A stretch of 64,000 nt of DNA from CAWIVH01 sp963839475. Lineage in GTDB: Bacteria > Acidobacteriota > UBA6911. Where the stretch lies: contig CAWIVH010000017.1 in the NCBI GenBank assembly GCA_963839475.1, forward strand, positions 248,001 through 312,000, written 5' to 3'. The notes under the pieces were generated by a model. It had not been told where the DNA came from, searched no databases, and saw nothing but the letters and a program-made list of their open reading frames with translations. Positions within the stretch are counted from its first letter, which is position 1; every line of letters begins with the position of its first letter. Made by a program: the position numbers and the translations under genes. This document shows, piece after piece, positions 49,222 through 57,864 of the stretch.

Positions 49222-50280
49222 ATGAAAATCCCCTGGCTATCACTGGCATTGGGCTTTGCCTTGATCCATCCGGCAATCGCTGCGCAAAAGGCTTCGACCA
49301 CCCCAAAATCCAAACCGGCTCCCGCGATCGAAGAGCTCATTCTTACCGGAAAGATCCCCGATGCCGTAAAACTGACGCTTCGGACGCCCGCCAGGGCGGA
49401 GGAGGCAGTAAAAAACCTGGCGGCCAGGGCCGATTCCCAGGTGACGGAGCGCAAGATCGCGGACGCCGAACAGACGCTGAAGTCCGCCGCGGAATTCGTG
49501 GATGTTTACTCCAAAATGGCTAAGAAGGCAGTCATTCCGGTCCAATCCATCCAAGTGCGCCAGATGCGGATCGATGGAATCAAGCTGAGCGACGGCAAGG
49601 AATTTGTCAAAGCGGAAGCCAAGCTTGAAGAAGCTCTAAAGTTGAGCCAGCAGCAGAAAGATGCGGGCTTGGAATCCAGCATACTCAATAATCTCGGATA
49701 TGCCATTCAAAACCAGGCACGATTGGAGGACGCAGCAAAGGTGTATGAACAGGCGCGGAAAATCGCGGAGGAGCGAAAGGATTTTCAGCGAGCCGCTTCG
49801 TGTAATTTTAACCTTGGAAGAACCTATCATGACCTGAGGCAGTATGACAACGCTCTGGGCGCTTTCAGGCGCTCCACTGAGCAGGCAGAGGCTATTCCCA
49901 GGGAAGATTGGATCGCAGCTGGGCTGCTTTGGCAGGCAATTACCCTGGGAAAGATTAACGCGGTAAGCACTGAAGCCATTAAATTCTTCGACCGCGCGGA
50001 GAAAATCTACGAAAAAATCGGGGACACCCGGAATGCAGGACGGACGCTATACTACATGGCCGACCATATGGCTTATACCCAGGATTTCGCCGCAGCAGCG
50101 CGCATTGGGGAGCGAGCGATTCCATTCCTGACGCAAAGCGGAGACAAACTCGGACTTCTCAAATGTTACGAATTCCTTCAGGACATGTACCAGAAAACCA
50201 AAGATCCTATCAAAATGGATAAATATCAAAAGCTGGCCGAAGAAACAGCCAAGCAGCTGGAAACACAGCCGAACAAATAA
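49222..50280 (+). CDS. Secreted TPR-repeat protein
   Basis: 352 residues. The ATG at 49222 lies 5 bases after AAGGAG and opens a signal peptide (MKIPWLSLALGFALIHPAIA) with cleavage expected near AQKA; upstream ATGs lack this. From about residue 125 onward there are several tetratricopeptide repeats, for example LESSILNNLGYAIQNQARLE, then AASCNFNLGRTYHDLRQYD and AGRTLYYMADHMAYTQDF. Probably a periplasmic scaffold; no enzymatic motif is visible. It is transcribed alone, divergent from the glycan cluster. Confidence 0.82.
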   Translation: MKIPWLSLALGFALIHPAIAAQKASTTPKSKPAPAIEELILTGKIPDAVKLTLRTPARAEEAVKNLAARADSQVTERKIADAEQTLKSAAEFVDVYSKMAKKAVIPVQSIQVRQMRIDGIKLSDGKEFVKAEAKLEEALKLSQQQKDAGLESSILNNLGYAIQNQARLEDAAKVYEQARKIAEERKDFQRAASCNFNLGRTYHDLRQYDNALGAFRRSTEQAEAIPREDWIAAGLLWQAITLGKINAVSTEAIKFFDRAEKIYEKIGDTRNAGRTLYYMADHMAYTQDFAAAARIGERAIPFLTQSGDKLGLLKCYEFLQDMYQKTKDPIKMDKYQKLAEETAKQLETQPNK

Positions 50281-50349
50281 CGTCTGCCCGGCTATACTTT
50301 CCTGAGACTCAGCCTTTAGGGCCCCTTTCTGTAAACTTGGTCCTCTCGA

Positions 50350-50532
50350 CGGATTGAACCGCAAAGCCCCGACCACGTCTCGTGGTTTATTGAGAATGGA
50401 AACTCGGGCTCGGGAAAACCGGACGATACGGTTTTGCAGAATGGCCGCAACCCAATTCGAACCGCAAAGCCCACCAAGACCCCAAAGGATTGGATTTATT
50501 TTTCTTCGCGGGCTTCGCGGTTCAATCCGCCG
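50350..50532. repeat. Inverted and direct copies of a GAACCGCAAAGCCC motif
   Basis: CGGATTGAACCGCAAAGCCC at 50350-50369 recurs as GAACCGCAAAGCCC at 50459-50472, and its near-complement GGGCTTCGCGGTTCAATCCG lies at 50510-50529. The outer copies form a 20-bp inverted repeat with one mismatch around 140 bases. No open frame lies between them. It resembles a small non-coding repeat element of the REP/MITE kind; copies elsewhere in the genome would be needed to confirm that. Confidence 0.55.
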
Positions 50533-50567
50533 AGCACACCAAGTTCCCAGAGACCCCGCAAAGAATT

Positions 50568-50603
50568 ATAAAAAAAGGGCAGCCTCTTTCGAGGCTGCCC
50601 TTT
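50568..50603 (-). terminator. Intrinsic terminator for the 50630-52381 gene
   Basis: A 13-bp perfect stem (AAAGGGCAGCCTC with its complement, TTTC loop) lies about 27 bases after the stop on the minus strand and continues into a run of seven T. The reverse side ends in TTTCT, so it may also stop weak plus-strand transcription. Confidence 0.9.
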
Positions 50604-50629
50604 CTAATCCGTGGAAGGATTATCAGGAA

Positions 50630-52381
50630 CTAGTTATTCAAGCCTTCGCCAGCGGGCAGAAGCGTGATGATATCGCCAGCATCCGTGGCACTACGCTTGC
50701 CAGCCTTGATCGCCGGGTCAGGAATGATGTTCGCCAGGTAGCCATGGGCAACAAAGCCGAAGTGGGTGTCGGCGATGAAGGCCAAAGCGTGGCAGAACTG
50801 GAACTTGGCTTCGGCAATGACGTAACCGTTGAAGGACGTAAGCGGCGTCGGGGTTACACCCGGCAGCATGGCTGACAGCACTTGCACAAAGCTTGCGCCG
50901 GAGAGTACTTCATTGGGCGTCGTGTAAGAACCGACATAGCCCTTCGCCTTGTCATAGAAGAAGAAGGTGATCTTGCCGATCTGATCCGGAGCTTCAGCGG
51001 TTGTGCCGAAGACTTCCTTGTCACCGGTGGTGTTCGCCACGGCGATTCCGGTATCCCAGGTCGAGTCGGCGGTCACGTAGGTGAAGAGCAGGTAGCAGTT
51101 GCAGCGAATAACAATCGCATAGGGCTTGGAAGGATCGTGCGGCGGGTTGCCGAGCGCGATGTCATCCGATTCGAACATATACAGGAAGCGCGGTTTGGCC
51201 GGCGTGCAAGAAGGCTGCTGCAGCGCAGACAGGGCATCGACGGACGGATACAGGGTAACCGCGGCATTGACCACGCCCGTGGAGGTCTTGCCAAGGGCCA
51301 GGGTCAGCTTCGGAACCAATGTAAAGGTCTCGATGTAGAGGTCGCTGGCACCGGTCTGGTTGACTGCCTCGAAGCTGTAGACAGCCGAGGCGACACCAGC
51401 CGTGGGACCAGTGGACGACACCAATACCAGTTTGGCACCGGTATTTGCCTCAGTCACGGAAGCTTCCCAGGTGACTGCGGAAACGCTGTCCGGAATGCTG
51501 TCGAGCACAACCCAGAACTGGGTCGAGTTCGTCGGGCCGCCGAGGTAGGTGGCGGTTCCAGCCGAAGTGGTGGAGCCGTTGGTTACATAAACCTGAGGTG
51601 CGACCTGTCCGCCGGAATCGACACGATCACTTGCATCGGGTGAGCCGTCATTCTTGGAATCTGCATCCACGAACGCGCGGGCGAAGCCCTCAGTGATCTT
51701 GATGTAGTTGGTGTAAGCACCGGTCGGAGTCAGGCCTGTGGGCGCGAAGCAGAGCAGCAGGCTCATCGGCGACACCTTGATGTTCATGCCGTCGAATGAA
51801 GTGGCTACGCGAACGGTTTCAGGAGCGAACTGGTTGGCGGCCGGGTCGTTGATCGACTGCAGCTGGGCGTAGAAGTTCGTTCCGGGGGTGAGGCCGCTGC
51901 CGCTGGCATCGATCCGACCGCGAACACCCTCAATGCGGATGAAGTCGCCTTCGACCGGAGTCGCACCCGGGGCAAGGTTCAGCGTGATGAAGCCCACATA
52001 CTTGCCGTTCAGGTCAATGTTTTCAACCTTTACGATACCCATCTACCGCTAGTTGCGGTCGAGGTGAAGGCGGTCGCAAAGCCAGTGGTAAAGAACAAAC
52101 GAATACCACAAAGTTGGGTATTGTCGATCTGCACCGCAGGGATTGTTGTAGATGATGCCGATCTGAGCAGGACCATTCAGGGATGAGCCTGAAAGGTTTC
52201 CCGTCCCGCGAACGACCATGTTGATGGATCCGAGAACTTCCGAACGACCAGTGTTGATCACCTCTGTCGGGGAGGGGATGACGTCAAACCGGATCGCTCC
52301 GAAAGATGCTCCAGCAAAGCCCAAAAGCAGGAGAGCAAACAGACCTGCCAACACGGGCTTTCGGCTAGATTTCAAAGTCAT
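50630..52381 (-). pseudogene. Secreted repeat-module protein, split by two compensating frameshifts
   Basis: ATG 52381 follows CGGAG and opens a signal peptide (VLAGLFALLLLGFAGASFGA). The frame reads to IGIIYNNPC near 52140, then becomes poor and stops at 52049. The third frame between about 52140 and 52045 gives a sensible link (AVQIDNTQLCGIRLFFTTGF), after which the original frame resumes as GIVKVENIDLNGKYVGFI and runs intact for about 470 residues to 50630. One extra base near 52140 and one missing base near 52045 account for this. The C-terminal part (YLLFTYVTADSTWDTGIAVA, then QIGKITFFFYDKAKG) resembles the module in the protein at 234-2660. Function unknown; probably a secreted or surface protein. 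Confidence 0.75.
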
Positions 52382-52735
52382 ACGTTTTCTCCGTAGAAGA
52401 TTTAAGTGAGGCATTGGTTAGTTCTACCGGACTCTCTCCTGCCCGATAGTTGACAACAAAAGAATCATTTACACTCAAAGCCTGGCGCGTTATGGACACC
52501 GCACACCGCAATTTGCATTCATGCACACTATCAGCGATTTGGGCTAAACTGTGACCAATTCGGCCGGCCAAAAATAACAAGCATTCGCTGGAATGTCAAC
52601 CGGTTTATTGGCATTGCACCACTAGTCCCCAGACTATGGGAACGATGGGCAACATCCTGACTGATGCAAAAGCCGTCGAAAAGTTGCGAGATATTTTATG
52701 GACGGAATACTTTTATCGTCCTCCAAGGATTCGCG
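52382..52735 (-). other. Upstream region of the secreted repeat-module gene
   Basis: This 354-base gap has no convincing gene. It contains the sigma-70-type promoter at 52571-52599 and hence a leader of about 180 bases on the minus strand. A 71-codon frame across 52365-52580 overlaps the start of the secreted gene and shows no protein-like features. Confidence 0.6.
52571..52599 (-). promoter_or_regulatory. Sigma-70-type promoter of the secreted repeat-module gene
   Basis: On the minus strand a perfect -35 box TTGACA is followed after exactly 17 bases by TATTTT (four of six consensus positions). Transcription would start near 52564, about 183 bases before the ATG. Confidence 0.7.
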
Positions 52736-53923
52736 TCAGGGGCCGACCATTCCAGTTATTCGAGCGTTGAGCAGCGGTTCCGTCGGCAGATCGCAGCGCA
52801 ACATGATGCTACCCAGGATCTCACCCAACGTATCTGCTTTAAACCTCAAGGTTACAGTCATGGATTCGTCGGGTTCGAGGGAGGCTTTTTCGAGGGAAAG
52901 CTGGAATTTGGGATCCACGTCGGGAGAGGAGAAAAATTTCACGGTGCGCCAGCTCTGATTGCTAAGTCGAAATGACTTTTCAACTGTCGAGCCGAGGGCA
53001 ATCTGCCCGAAATCCAGGATCGGGGGGTCCAGGATAAAATTGGGAAGGTTCGATACATTTATCCTCATTGTAATAGGGCTGGGCATATCACTGAACTGAA
53101 CGAACACGTCTTTTGCGATATCGCCCAGCGGCAGGCCGAAAGTGTCCAGTCCGACCTCGAAAATCCCCGATTGGCCTGGAGTGATTTCAGGGAAATCCCG
53201 ACTGAGACTTGTGCAATGGCAGTCTGCATAAGCCGACAGGATCCTGAGCGGCTCTTTCCCCTCATTGCGGTAATGAAATCGGAAAATCCCTTTTTGCCCG
53301 AAATGAATAGCCTTAGGATTGGATGGATCCGGATCCAGCCTGCTCGCAAGCCCAAGCAGTGAGTCGGGGTCAGGGGCCACAGATTTCACTCTCCCGGCTG
53401 CTTCCGCCTTTGCGACTGGTTTCCCCTGGAGGGCCTGGATTTGAGCCTGAGTCTCGCGTTCACCGCGGAACATGCTGGCAATGTTGGTCTCGGCATTGAC
53501 ATCCGAAAGATCCAGGAACCACTCTCCCTGGGATACAATCCATTTGTGTCGCATCGGCCAATCGACTTCGGTACCAAACATGGGCATTGATTTTCTGACC
53601 GAGGTCACAGTACTGCAGGCTGTTTTATCCTGGTTGAAATCGAGCTTCTGGATGTTGAATACCCCTACCCTCGATCTTGGCATCTTGTAGGCGAAATAAT
53701 CCCGCGAGTTCGGGTGAACAAGCTGGGAGGCCGCTGAATAATCCTCCTTTTGCATGGCAGTCCAGAAGAGAGAAATCCGTGACCGCAGGCGGCTCTCCGG
53801 GTCCGAGTCCTGAGATTGGAGAAAAATGGCACCCCAGTGCAGGCTGAGCAGAACCCAAGCCCAGACTACGGAATTCTGTTTAATTCTTGACACCCCGGCT
53901 TGACGGGGCACGCCCTGGTTCAT
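52736..53923 (-). CDS. DUF1573-domain envelope protein
   Basis: 395 residues. A hydrophobic N-terminal segment (SVVWAWVLLSLHWGAIFL) acts as signal or anchor. Residues about 45-145 look like a small alpha/beta domain of the NTF2/SnoaL type (LFWTAMQKEDYSAASQLVHP, then GEWFLDLSDV). The C-terminal half is a DUF1573/ASH-like beta domain (LRILSAYADCHCTSLSRDFP, ITPGQSGIFEVGLDTFG, DPPILDFGQIALGSTVEKSF) repeated as two Ig-like units. The CHC motif within DUF1573 is typical and may bind metal or form a disulfide. Function unknown. It lies divergent to the ECF sigma gene. Confidence 0.78.
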   Translation of the reverse strand: MNQGVPRQAGVSRIKQNSVVWAWVLLSLHWGAIFLQSQDSDPESRLRSRISLFWTAMQKEDYSAASQLVHPNSRDYFAYKMPRSRVGVFNIQKLDFNQDKTACSTVTSVRKSMPMFGTEVDWPMRHKWIVSQGEWFLDLSDVNAETNIASMFRGERETQAQIQALQGKPVAKAEAAGRVKSVAPDPDSLLGLASRLDPDPSNPKAIHFGQKGIFRFHYRNEGKEPLRILSAYADCHCTSLSRDFPEITPGQSGIFEVGLDTFGLPLGDIAKDVFVQFSDMPSPITMRINVSNLPNFILDPPILDFGQIALGSTVEKSFRLSNQSWRTVKFFSSPDVDPKFQLSLEKASLEPDESMTVTLRFKADTLGEILGSIMLRCDLPTEPLLNARITGMVGP

Positions 53924-54232
53924 ATCCTTGAAATCCTCAAATGAATGCTGATTTCTATAATTCAGCCTATACGACTATATAGGACGCCGCCGGGGCGGGC
54001 AAGGTTGCAAAAGAATCCGGCGATTCTGTTTGGACCCCGACCCTGCGGCTGCAGGTAACGATAGCGGCCGCGATATCAATCTATTATATTGATGCGGATT
54101 CGATTTTGGGACGCCGGGCTCGGCAGCCGATGACTGGCTCAACGGCGATTCAAAAATATTTGCAACTTTTTCCAGCGCGGATCATCTTCGTACTCGGCTC
54201 TGCGATGGAAAGACCTTCACCCGAGAAATCCG
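53924..54232. other. Divergent intergenic region, DUF1573 gene / ECF sigma gene
   Basis: No gene is seen in this 309-base gap. AT-rich stretches near 53955-53985 probably hold the promoter of the DUF1573 gene, but no clear -35/-10 pair is visible. The inverted repeat ATCAAT-N7-ATTGAT at 54075-54093 lies about 140 bases before the sigma gene. Confidence 0.55.
54075..54093. promoter_or_regulatory. Operator-like inverted repeat upstream of ECF sigma gene
   Basis: A perfect 6-bp inverted repeat (ATCAAT, 7-base AT-rich spacer, ATTGAT). Its AT-rich centre could be a -10 region or a repressor site. Evidence is limited to symmetry and position. Confidence 0.3.
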
Positions 54233-54814
54233 TTGAAGAGTGAACAGGCCAATGACATCCAAAGAGCCGGTGCCGGCGACATTGAAGCCTTTCGACGCCT
54301 GCACGAGGAATACGGAAAGCGCATCCTCAATTTTATCTATAGGATAGTGGATAGTAAAGAGGATGCGGAGGATTTGGCCCAAAACGTTTTTTTGATCGCT
54401 TTTCAAGAGCTCAAAAAGCTCCAGGATCCGGAAAAATTCGAGTCCTGGCTGTTTCGGATCGCGCGAAACGAGGTTTACCAGACATTCCGGCGCAAGCGAA
54501 CCGAACCTCGGAAACTGGAACCTCCGGTCTCACGTGAATCAGAAAACAGGCCCGATTTTGAAGTGGAGGATGATCGGCCAACTCCGCAGGATCAGATTCT
54601 TCATGCGGAACTTGGATACAGGATAAGGGTGGTATTGAATTCCCTGCCTCCGAAATTGCGAGAGGTTTTCGTCCTGGCAGTAATCCAGGAAAAGAGCTAC
54701 GCCGAAATCGCGGAGATCGTTGGACGGTCGCTGCTGGCGGTAAAAACAGACATTTTCAGAGCCCGGGCCATTGCCCGTAAGTTATTAGGTAAGTATCTGG
54801 AAGCAAATAAATGA
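54233..54814 (+). CDS. ECF-type RNA polymerase sigma factor
   Basis: 193 residues, starting at a TTG (54233) because no in-frame ATG exists upstream. Region 2 is clear (AFRRLHEEYGKRILNFIYRI, DAEDLAQNVFLIAF, FESWLFRIARNEVYQTFRR), then an acidic linker and region 4 (LPPKLREVFVLAVIQEKSYA, EIVGRSLLAVKTDIFRAR). It lacks extra domains, so it is a standard ECF sigma-24 type. It overlaps the downstream anti-sigma gene by 4 bases (ATGA). It probably directs envelope-stress or surface-protein transcription when released from that partner. Confidence 0.92.
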   Translation: MKSEQANDIQRAGAGDIEAFRRLHEEYGKRILNFIYRIVDSKEDAEDLAQNVFLIAFQELKKLQDPEKFESWLFRIARNEVYQTFRRKRTEPRKLEPPVSRESENRPDFEVEDDRPTPQDQILHAELGYRIRVVLNSLPPKLREVFVLAVIQEKSYAEIAEIVGRSLLAVKTDIFRARAIARKLLGKYLEANK

Positions 54815-55332
54815 GCAAGATGAGACCGCACCCGGAAGATTTCAGCCCTTATCTCGACGGAAATACCATCGATTCCCGTTACGAGGAGCTGTCTCTCCAC
54901 CTGACATCTTGCCCCAGCTGTGCTGAAGAAGTTCGCGAATTGCAGAAGTTTGAAAAAAACTGCAGAGCTGCTGAATTCGAGCTCGATGTCCCGCCGTTTC
55001 AATGGCAGAGAATACAGGCCCGGCTTGAGAGCGACGGAATCCGGCCGATATCGGGACGGCGCTGGCTTGAATTCTGGACCCTGCGCCGGCTTGCCCTGCA
55101 AGCAGCCACGGGAGCAGTTTTGTTGGCGGTAATGATGTTATCGGGACTGGAGTATCGCAAGTATCTAAATGAGCAGCAATTAACGGCTTTGGCAGCCTAT
55201 TCCAGGCTGGAGCAGGCCCAGCTTACGACCTCGGGAAATCCATTTACAGGCCTGGCCCAAAGCTCATCGGCGGAAAATCCTTTTGCGCAGCTTCAGAGTC
55301 CCGCGGAAAGCAATCCTTTTGTTATTCGATAG
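54811..55332 (+). CDS. Anti-sigma factor with zinc-finger and NPF-repeat tail
   Basis: 173 residues. The cytoplasmic part has the zf-HC2 signature His30-x3-Cys34-x2-Cys37 (HLTSCPSC), used by ZAS-type anti-sigma factors to bind ECF sigmas. One transmembrane helix spans about residues 93-113. The extracytoplasmic tail carries three spaced NPF motifs at residues 143-145, 156-158 and 168-170, close to the C-terminus. It is translationally coupled to the sigma gene. The NPF tail is unusual and could be a docking site for a periplasmic sensor or for the TPR protein encoded next (inference). Confidence 0.88.
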   Translation: MSKMRPHPEDFSPYLDGNTIDSRYEELSLHLTSCPSCAEEVRELQKFEKNCRAAEFELDVPPFQWQRIQARLESDGIRPISGRRWLEFWTLRRLALQAATGAVLLAVMMLSGLEYRKYLNEQQLTALAAYSRLEQAQLTTSGNPFTGLAQSSSAENPFAQLQSPAESNPFVIR

Positions 55333-55374
55333 CGCCGGGATTTTTCACCCGGGCGCGGAATTAGGCTTCATAAC

Positions 55375-55893
55375 ATGAAATCCGCACTTAAAAAAATAAG
55401 GCGAACAACGGTAGGAGCCTTCGGTCTCCTCATGTTGTTTTGCTGGCTCCCGGGATTAATAGCCCAGGACCGCAACTACGATGCTCCGGCCATGCAGCAG
55501 AGCCAGCAGCCTCCCACTACCGATCCACTGATTGACCAGAAAGTCACACTCGCGGAGGGTTTTCACGACCTGGCTATCCTCTATATTAAAAAAGGCGAGG
55601 TCGATAAAGCTGTCGCAGCCGCTCGAGAGATCATTCTGCTCCGGTTCCCGCCCGAGTATGAAAAGGCAGTCGCACAAAGCCTCAGTATCATTACGGAAAA
55701 GCTCGCTGAGATTAAGAAATTCGATGCCGGGCTGGCTTTGCTCGACGAAGCGCTAAAGACATCCGAACTCACCGCAAACCGGGTTAAGATCCTACGCAAC
55801 AAGGCTCGTCTGTATATGCTGGCGGGGGACAACGACCGGGCGATTGAGAGCTGGCGCAAAGCCTTGGACCTGGAATCCAAAAGGAATCGGTAA
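55375..55893 (+). CDS. Small secreted TPR-repeat protein
   Basis: 172 residues. A signal peptide (GAFGLLMLFCWLPGLIAQ) is followed by a Gln/Pro-rich linker and about three TPR units (EGFHDLAILYIKKGEVDKAV, SLSIITEKLAEIKKFDAGLA, NRVKILRNKARLYMLAGDND). It lies 42 bases after the anti-sigma gene and is probably in the same operon. TPR proteins commonly scaffold complexes; a partner in sensing through the anti-sigma tail is possible but unproven. Confidence 0.8.
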   Translation: MKSALKKIRRTTVGAFGLLMLFCWLPGLIAQDRNYDAPAMQQSQQPPTTDPLIDQKVTLAEGFHDLAILYIKKGEVDKAVAAAREIILLRFPPEYEKAVAQSLSIITEKLAEIKKFDAGLALLDEALKTSELTANRVKILRNKARLYMLAGDNDRAIESWRKALDLESKRNR

Positions 55894-55920
55894 GTTTTCG
55901 TAAATCCTTGAAAAAATTGC

Positions 55921-55949
55921 TTTACACTGGAACCATACTCGATTATAAA
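55921..55949 (+). promoter_or_regulatory. Sigma-70-type promoter of the FG-GAP gene
   Basis: TTTACA (five of six -35 positions) is followed after exactly 17 bases by TATAAA (five of six -10 positions). It begins 27 bases after the TPR gene and gives a leader of about 80 bases before the ATG at 56037. Confidence 0.75.
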
Positions 55950-56036
55950 GTGGCGAGGCACAGGTTCATTTTGGTAGATGTTCAGATCGATTATTGCCGA
56001 TAAGATGGTTTTTGCGTGCCTTGGGAGTACCGTTGA

Positions 56037-57599
56037 ATGACGACTCCATTTGAGTTCAAGAGTCGCGGTTCGTCGCAAAACGGAAGAAGTGTGGTTTCCA
56101 GAACTGCAACTGGTTTTCTATTCCTTCTCCTGTTGCCGGTTGCGGCCATTTTCTGCTGGCAGTGGAATTCCGCGGGATCCGCTCAACAGACGAAGGCTGT
56201 AAGCGGCGAAAACACTGATGAGCTGGGTCCCAGAGAGCCGGTGGGCTATGCGTCACCGGATTCCGATTTCCTTCCTGCCATTCCCAATCCGCGATTTGGC
56301 GAAGAAAAGGCAGATTCTGTTCGCGATCCCTTCTTTGCCCTCTCAGGCAGAGCCATGATTTCAGCGAACGGAGATCCTTACTTGTGGGCCAGAGCCAACG
56401 GGATAAGTGAGGGGCGTCTGGTCGTGAAATCGCGATCCGGAGGAATCCCGGTATTGGGCCCAGCGCTGCCGGCAAGCCACCATGCGTCCATGACGGACCG
56501 CGAAATACTGCAGGCACTCCAGGGCAACGCCAGCGGCTCCTTCCGTAACTTTTTCAATAAGCTCTTCGGAGCCGCTGAAGATGCCGCTTTCCACTCCCCC
56601 GAATTGCAGGAAAACCAGGAGGAAAATCCGTTCTCTCGAATCAAGGAAAGCCTGAGCGAGACCAAGACGGCCGAAAAATCAGAAAATAGTGCTGCAGAGG
56701 CCAAGTCGGAAAGAAATTCGACATCCGAGCAAACCAAGACCGAAACGACGGGCACGGCTACCGCCGAAACAATCGTATCACCGACCCCCGCAAATGTTTC
56801 GCGTCCCTATCTGATGATGCAGATGACGGAGGCAGGCGCCCTGCGGGTTATGGCAGCCTCACAGCCCCAGGATGGGGTGCTTGAATCTGCGGAACTCGGT
56901 TTGGAGGATTTCAGTATTATCCCCTTCGGCGACGCCCCCGACTTTCCAATTGCCATCGCGGTAGGGGACTATAACAGCGATGGCATAGCGGATATTGCGT
57001 TCGACGTCGCCCCGCAAGGGTTGCTGCGGTTCCTCTACGGAAGCGCAGATGGCACCTTCCAGGAAGGCCTCAGGGTCGAAATCGGAAGAGGGCCGCGCTC
57101 CCTGGCGGCGGGGGATTTCAATGGAGATGGGAAAACAGATATCGCTATTTCGAACATCGGCACAGGGTTGATAACTGTGCTTTTGGCGGATCCCACCTCG
57201 GTTTATCGCTTTGAAACATTCTGGTCCGATACTTATCGGGATTACATCGTTGCCGCGGATTCAGGAAAAAATGGAGGAAGCGATGTTGCCGGAATGACCT
57301 TTGCGAATCATGGATCCATCGTGGTCACCTTCAATCGAGAAGAAGGCACCGTAACCAATCAAGGGTTTGACTTCGCGCCGGCGATGAACTCCGTCCTGAG
57401 TTCGACGCAAGGAAGTGAATACCGCGTCCAGGCGGTGACCTCGGGTTGGGGTTATTCGGTGAATATGGACAACCGGATGGGACAGTTCATGAATGTTCTG
57501 AACGTCGCACCGGGATCCAACACCTACGTCGTGGTCGGCGATATGAGCGGCAGAGACAGGTATTCGATAAACATTGCGGCACGCCGTCCCCGTCAATAA
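56037..57599 (+). CDS. Secreted FG-GAP/VCBS-repeat protein
   Basis: 520 residues. An N-terminal hydrophobic segment (ATGFLFLLLLPVAAIFCWQW) is a signal or anchor. A long Ser/Thr/Glu-rich low-complexity region (about 190-255) includes ENPFSRI. Two FG-GAP calcium-binding repeats follow: VGDYNSDGIADIAFD near residue 309 and AGDFNGDGKTDIAISN near residue 358. They are integrin-like beta-propeller blades, and only two full ones are seen, so the propeller is partial or diverged. GGGAG precedes the ATG. It has its own promoter and an intrinsic terminator downstream. Confidence 0.82.
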   Translation: MTTPFEFKSRGSSQNGRSVVSRTATGFLFLLLLPVAAIFCWQWNSAGSAQQTKAVSGENTDELGPREPVGYASPDSDFLPAIPNPRFGEEKADSVRDPFFALSGRAMISANGDPYLWARANGISEGRLVVKSRSGGIPVLGPALPASHHASMTDREILQALQGNASGSFRNFFNKLFGAAEDAAFHSPELQENQEENPFSRIKESLSETKTAEKSENSAAEAKSERNSTSEQTKTETTGTATAETIVSPTPANVSRPYLMMQMTEAGALRVMAASQPQDGVLESAELGLEDFSIIPFGDAPDFPIAIAVGDYNSDGIADIAFDVAPQGLLRFLYGSADGTFQEGLRVEIGRGPRSLAAGDFNGDGKTDIAISNIGTGLITVLLADPTSVYRFETFWSDTYRDYIVAADSGKNGGSDVAGMTFANHGSIVVTFNREEGTVTNQGFDFAPAMNSVLSSTQGSEYRVQAVTSGWGYSVNMDNRMGQFMNVLNVAPGSNTYVVVGDMSGRDRYSINIAARRPRQ

Positions 57600-57626
57600 C
57601 TTTACACTTAAAGCAAGCGCGTTAAT

Positions 57627-57661
57627 AAAAATGGGGGGCCTAAAAAGCCCCCCATTTTTTT
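57627..57661 (+). terminator. Intrinsic terminator after FG-GAP gene
   Basis: A long stem (AAAATGGGGGGC with GCCCCCCATTTT, 7-base loop) is followed by further T. The A-run on its left means it can also act on the minus strand, where it would lie about 205 bases after gspD; the gap 57662-57864 shows nothing else. Confidence 0.92.
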
Positions 57662-57864
57662 CGCCGGGCTCACAAACAGGGAATTTCTGAAAGCACTCCC
57701 CGATCTCTGGAGCCGAATGGAATCCTAAAATTGCGGCATGAAGGTGATCGACCCGGTCACCTTCGAGGCCCTGTCCTTGATGGGGCTGCCTTAGCACCCT
57801 GCCGAATGACTGCCGAAACCAACCCTATCTGAACCCTCGCGAGGAACCCTCCGGGAAATATGGG

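Larger units (their letters stand above)
50281..50629. other. Intergenic region with repeated motif
   Basis: No gene is visible. The region holds three copies of a short motif (GAACCGCAAAGCCC-like; see 50350-50532) and a strong hairpin terminator at its right end. Confidence 0.6.

Noticed and set aside
52365..52580. 71-codon minus-strand open frame upstream of the secreted repeat-module gene
   Set aside because: It overlaps the start of that gene in another frame and starts within the mapped -10 region.
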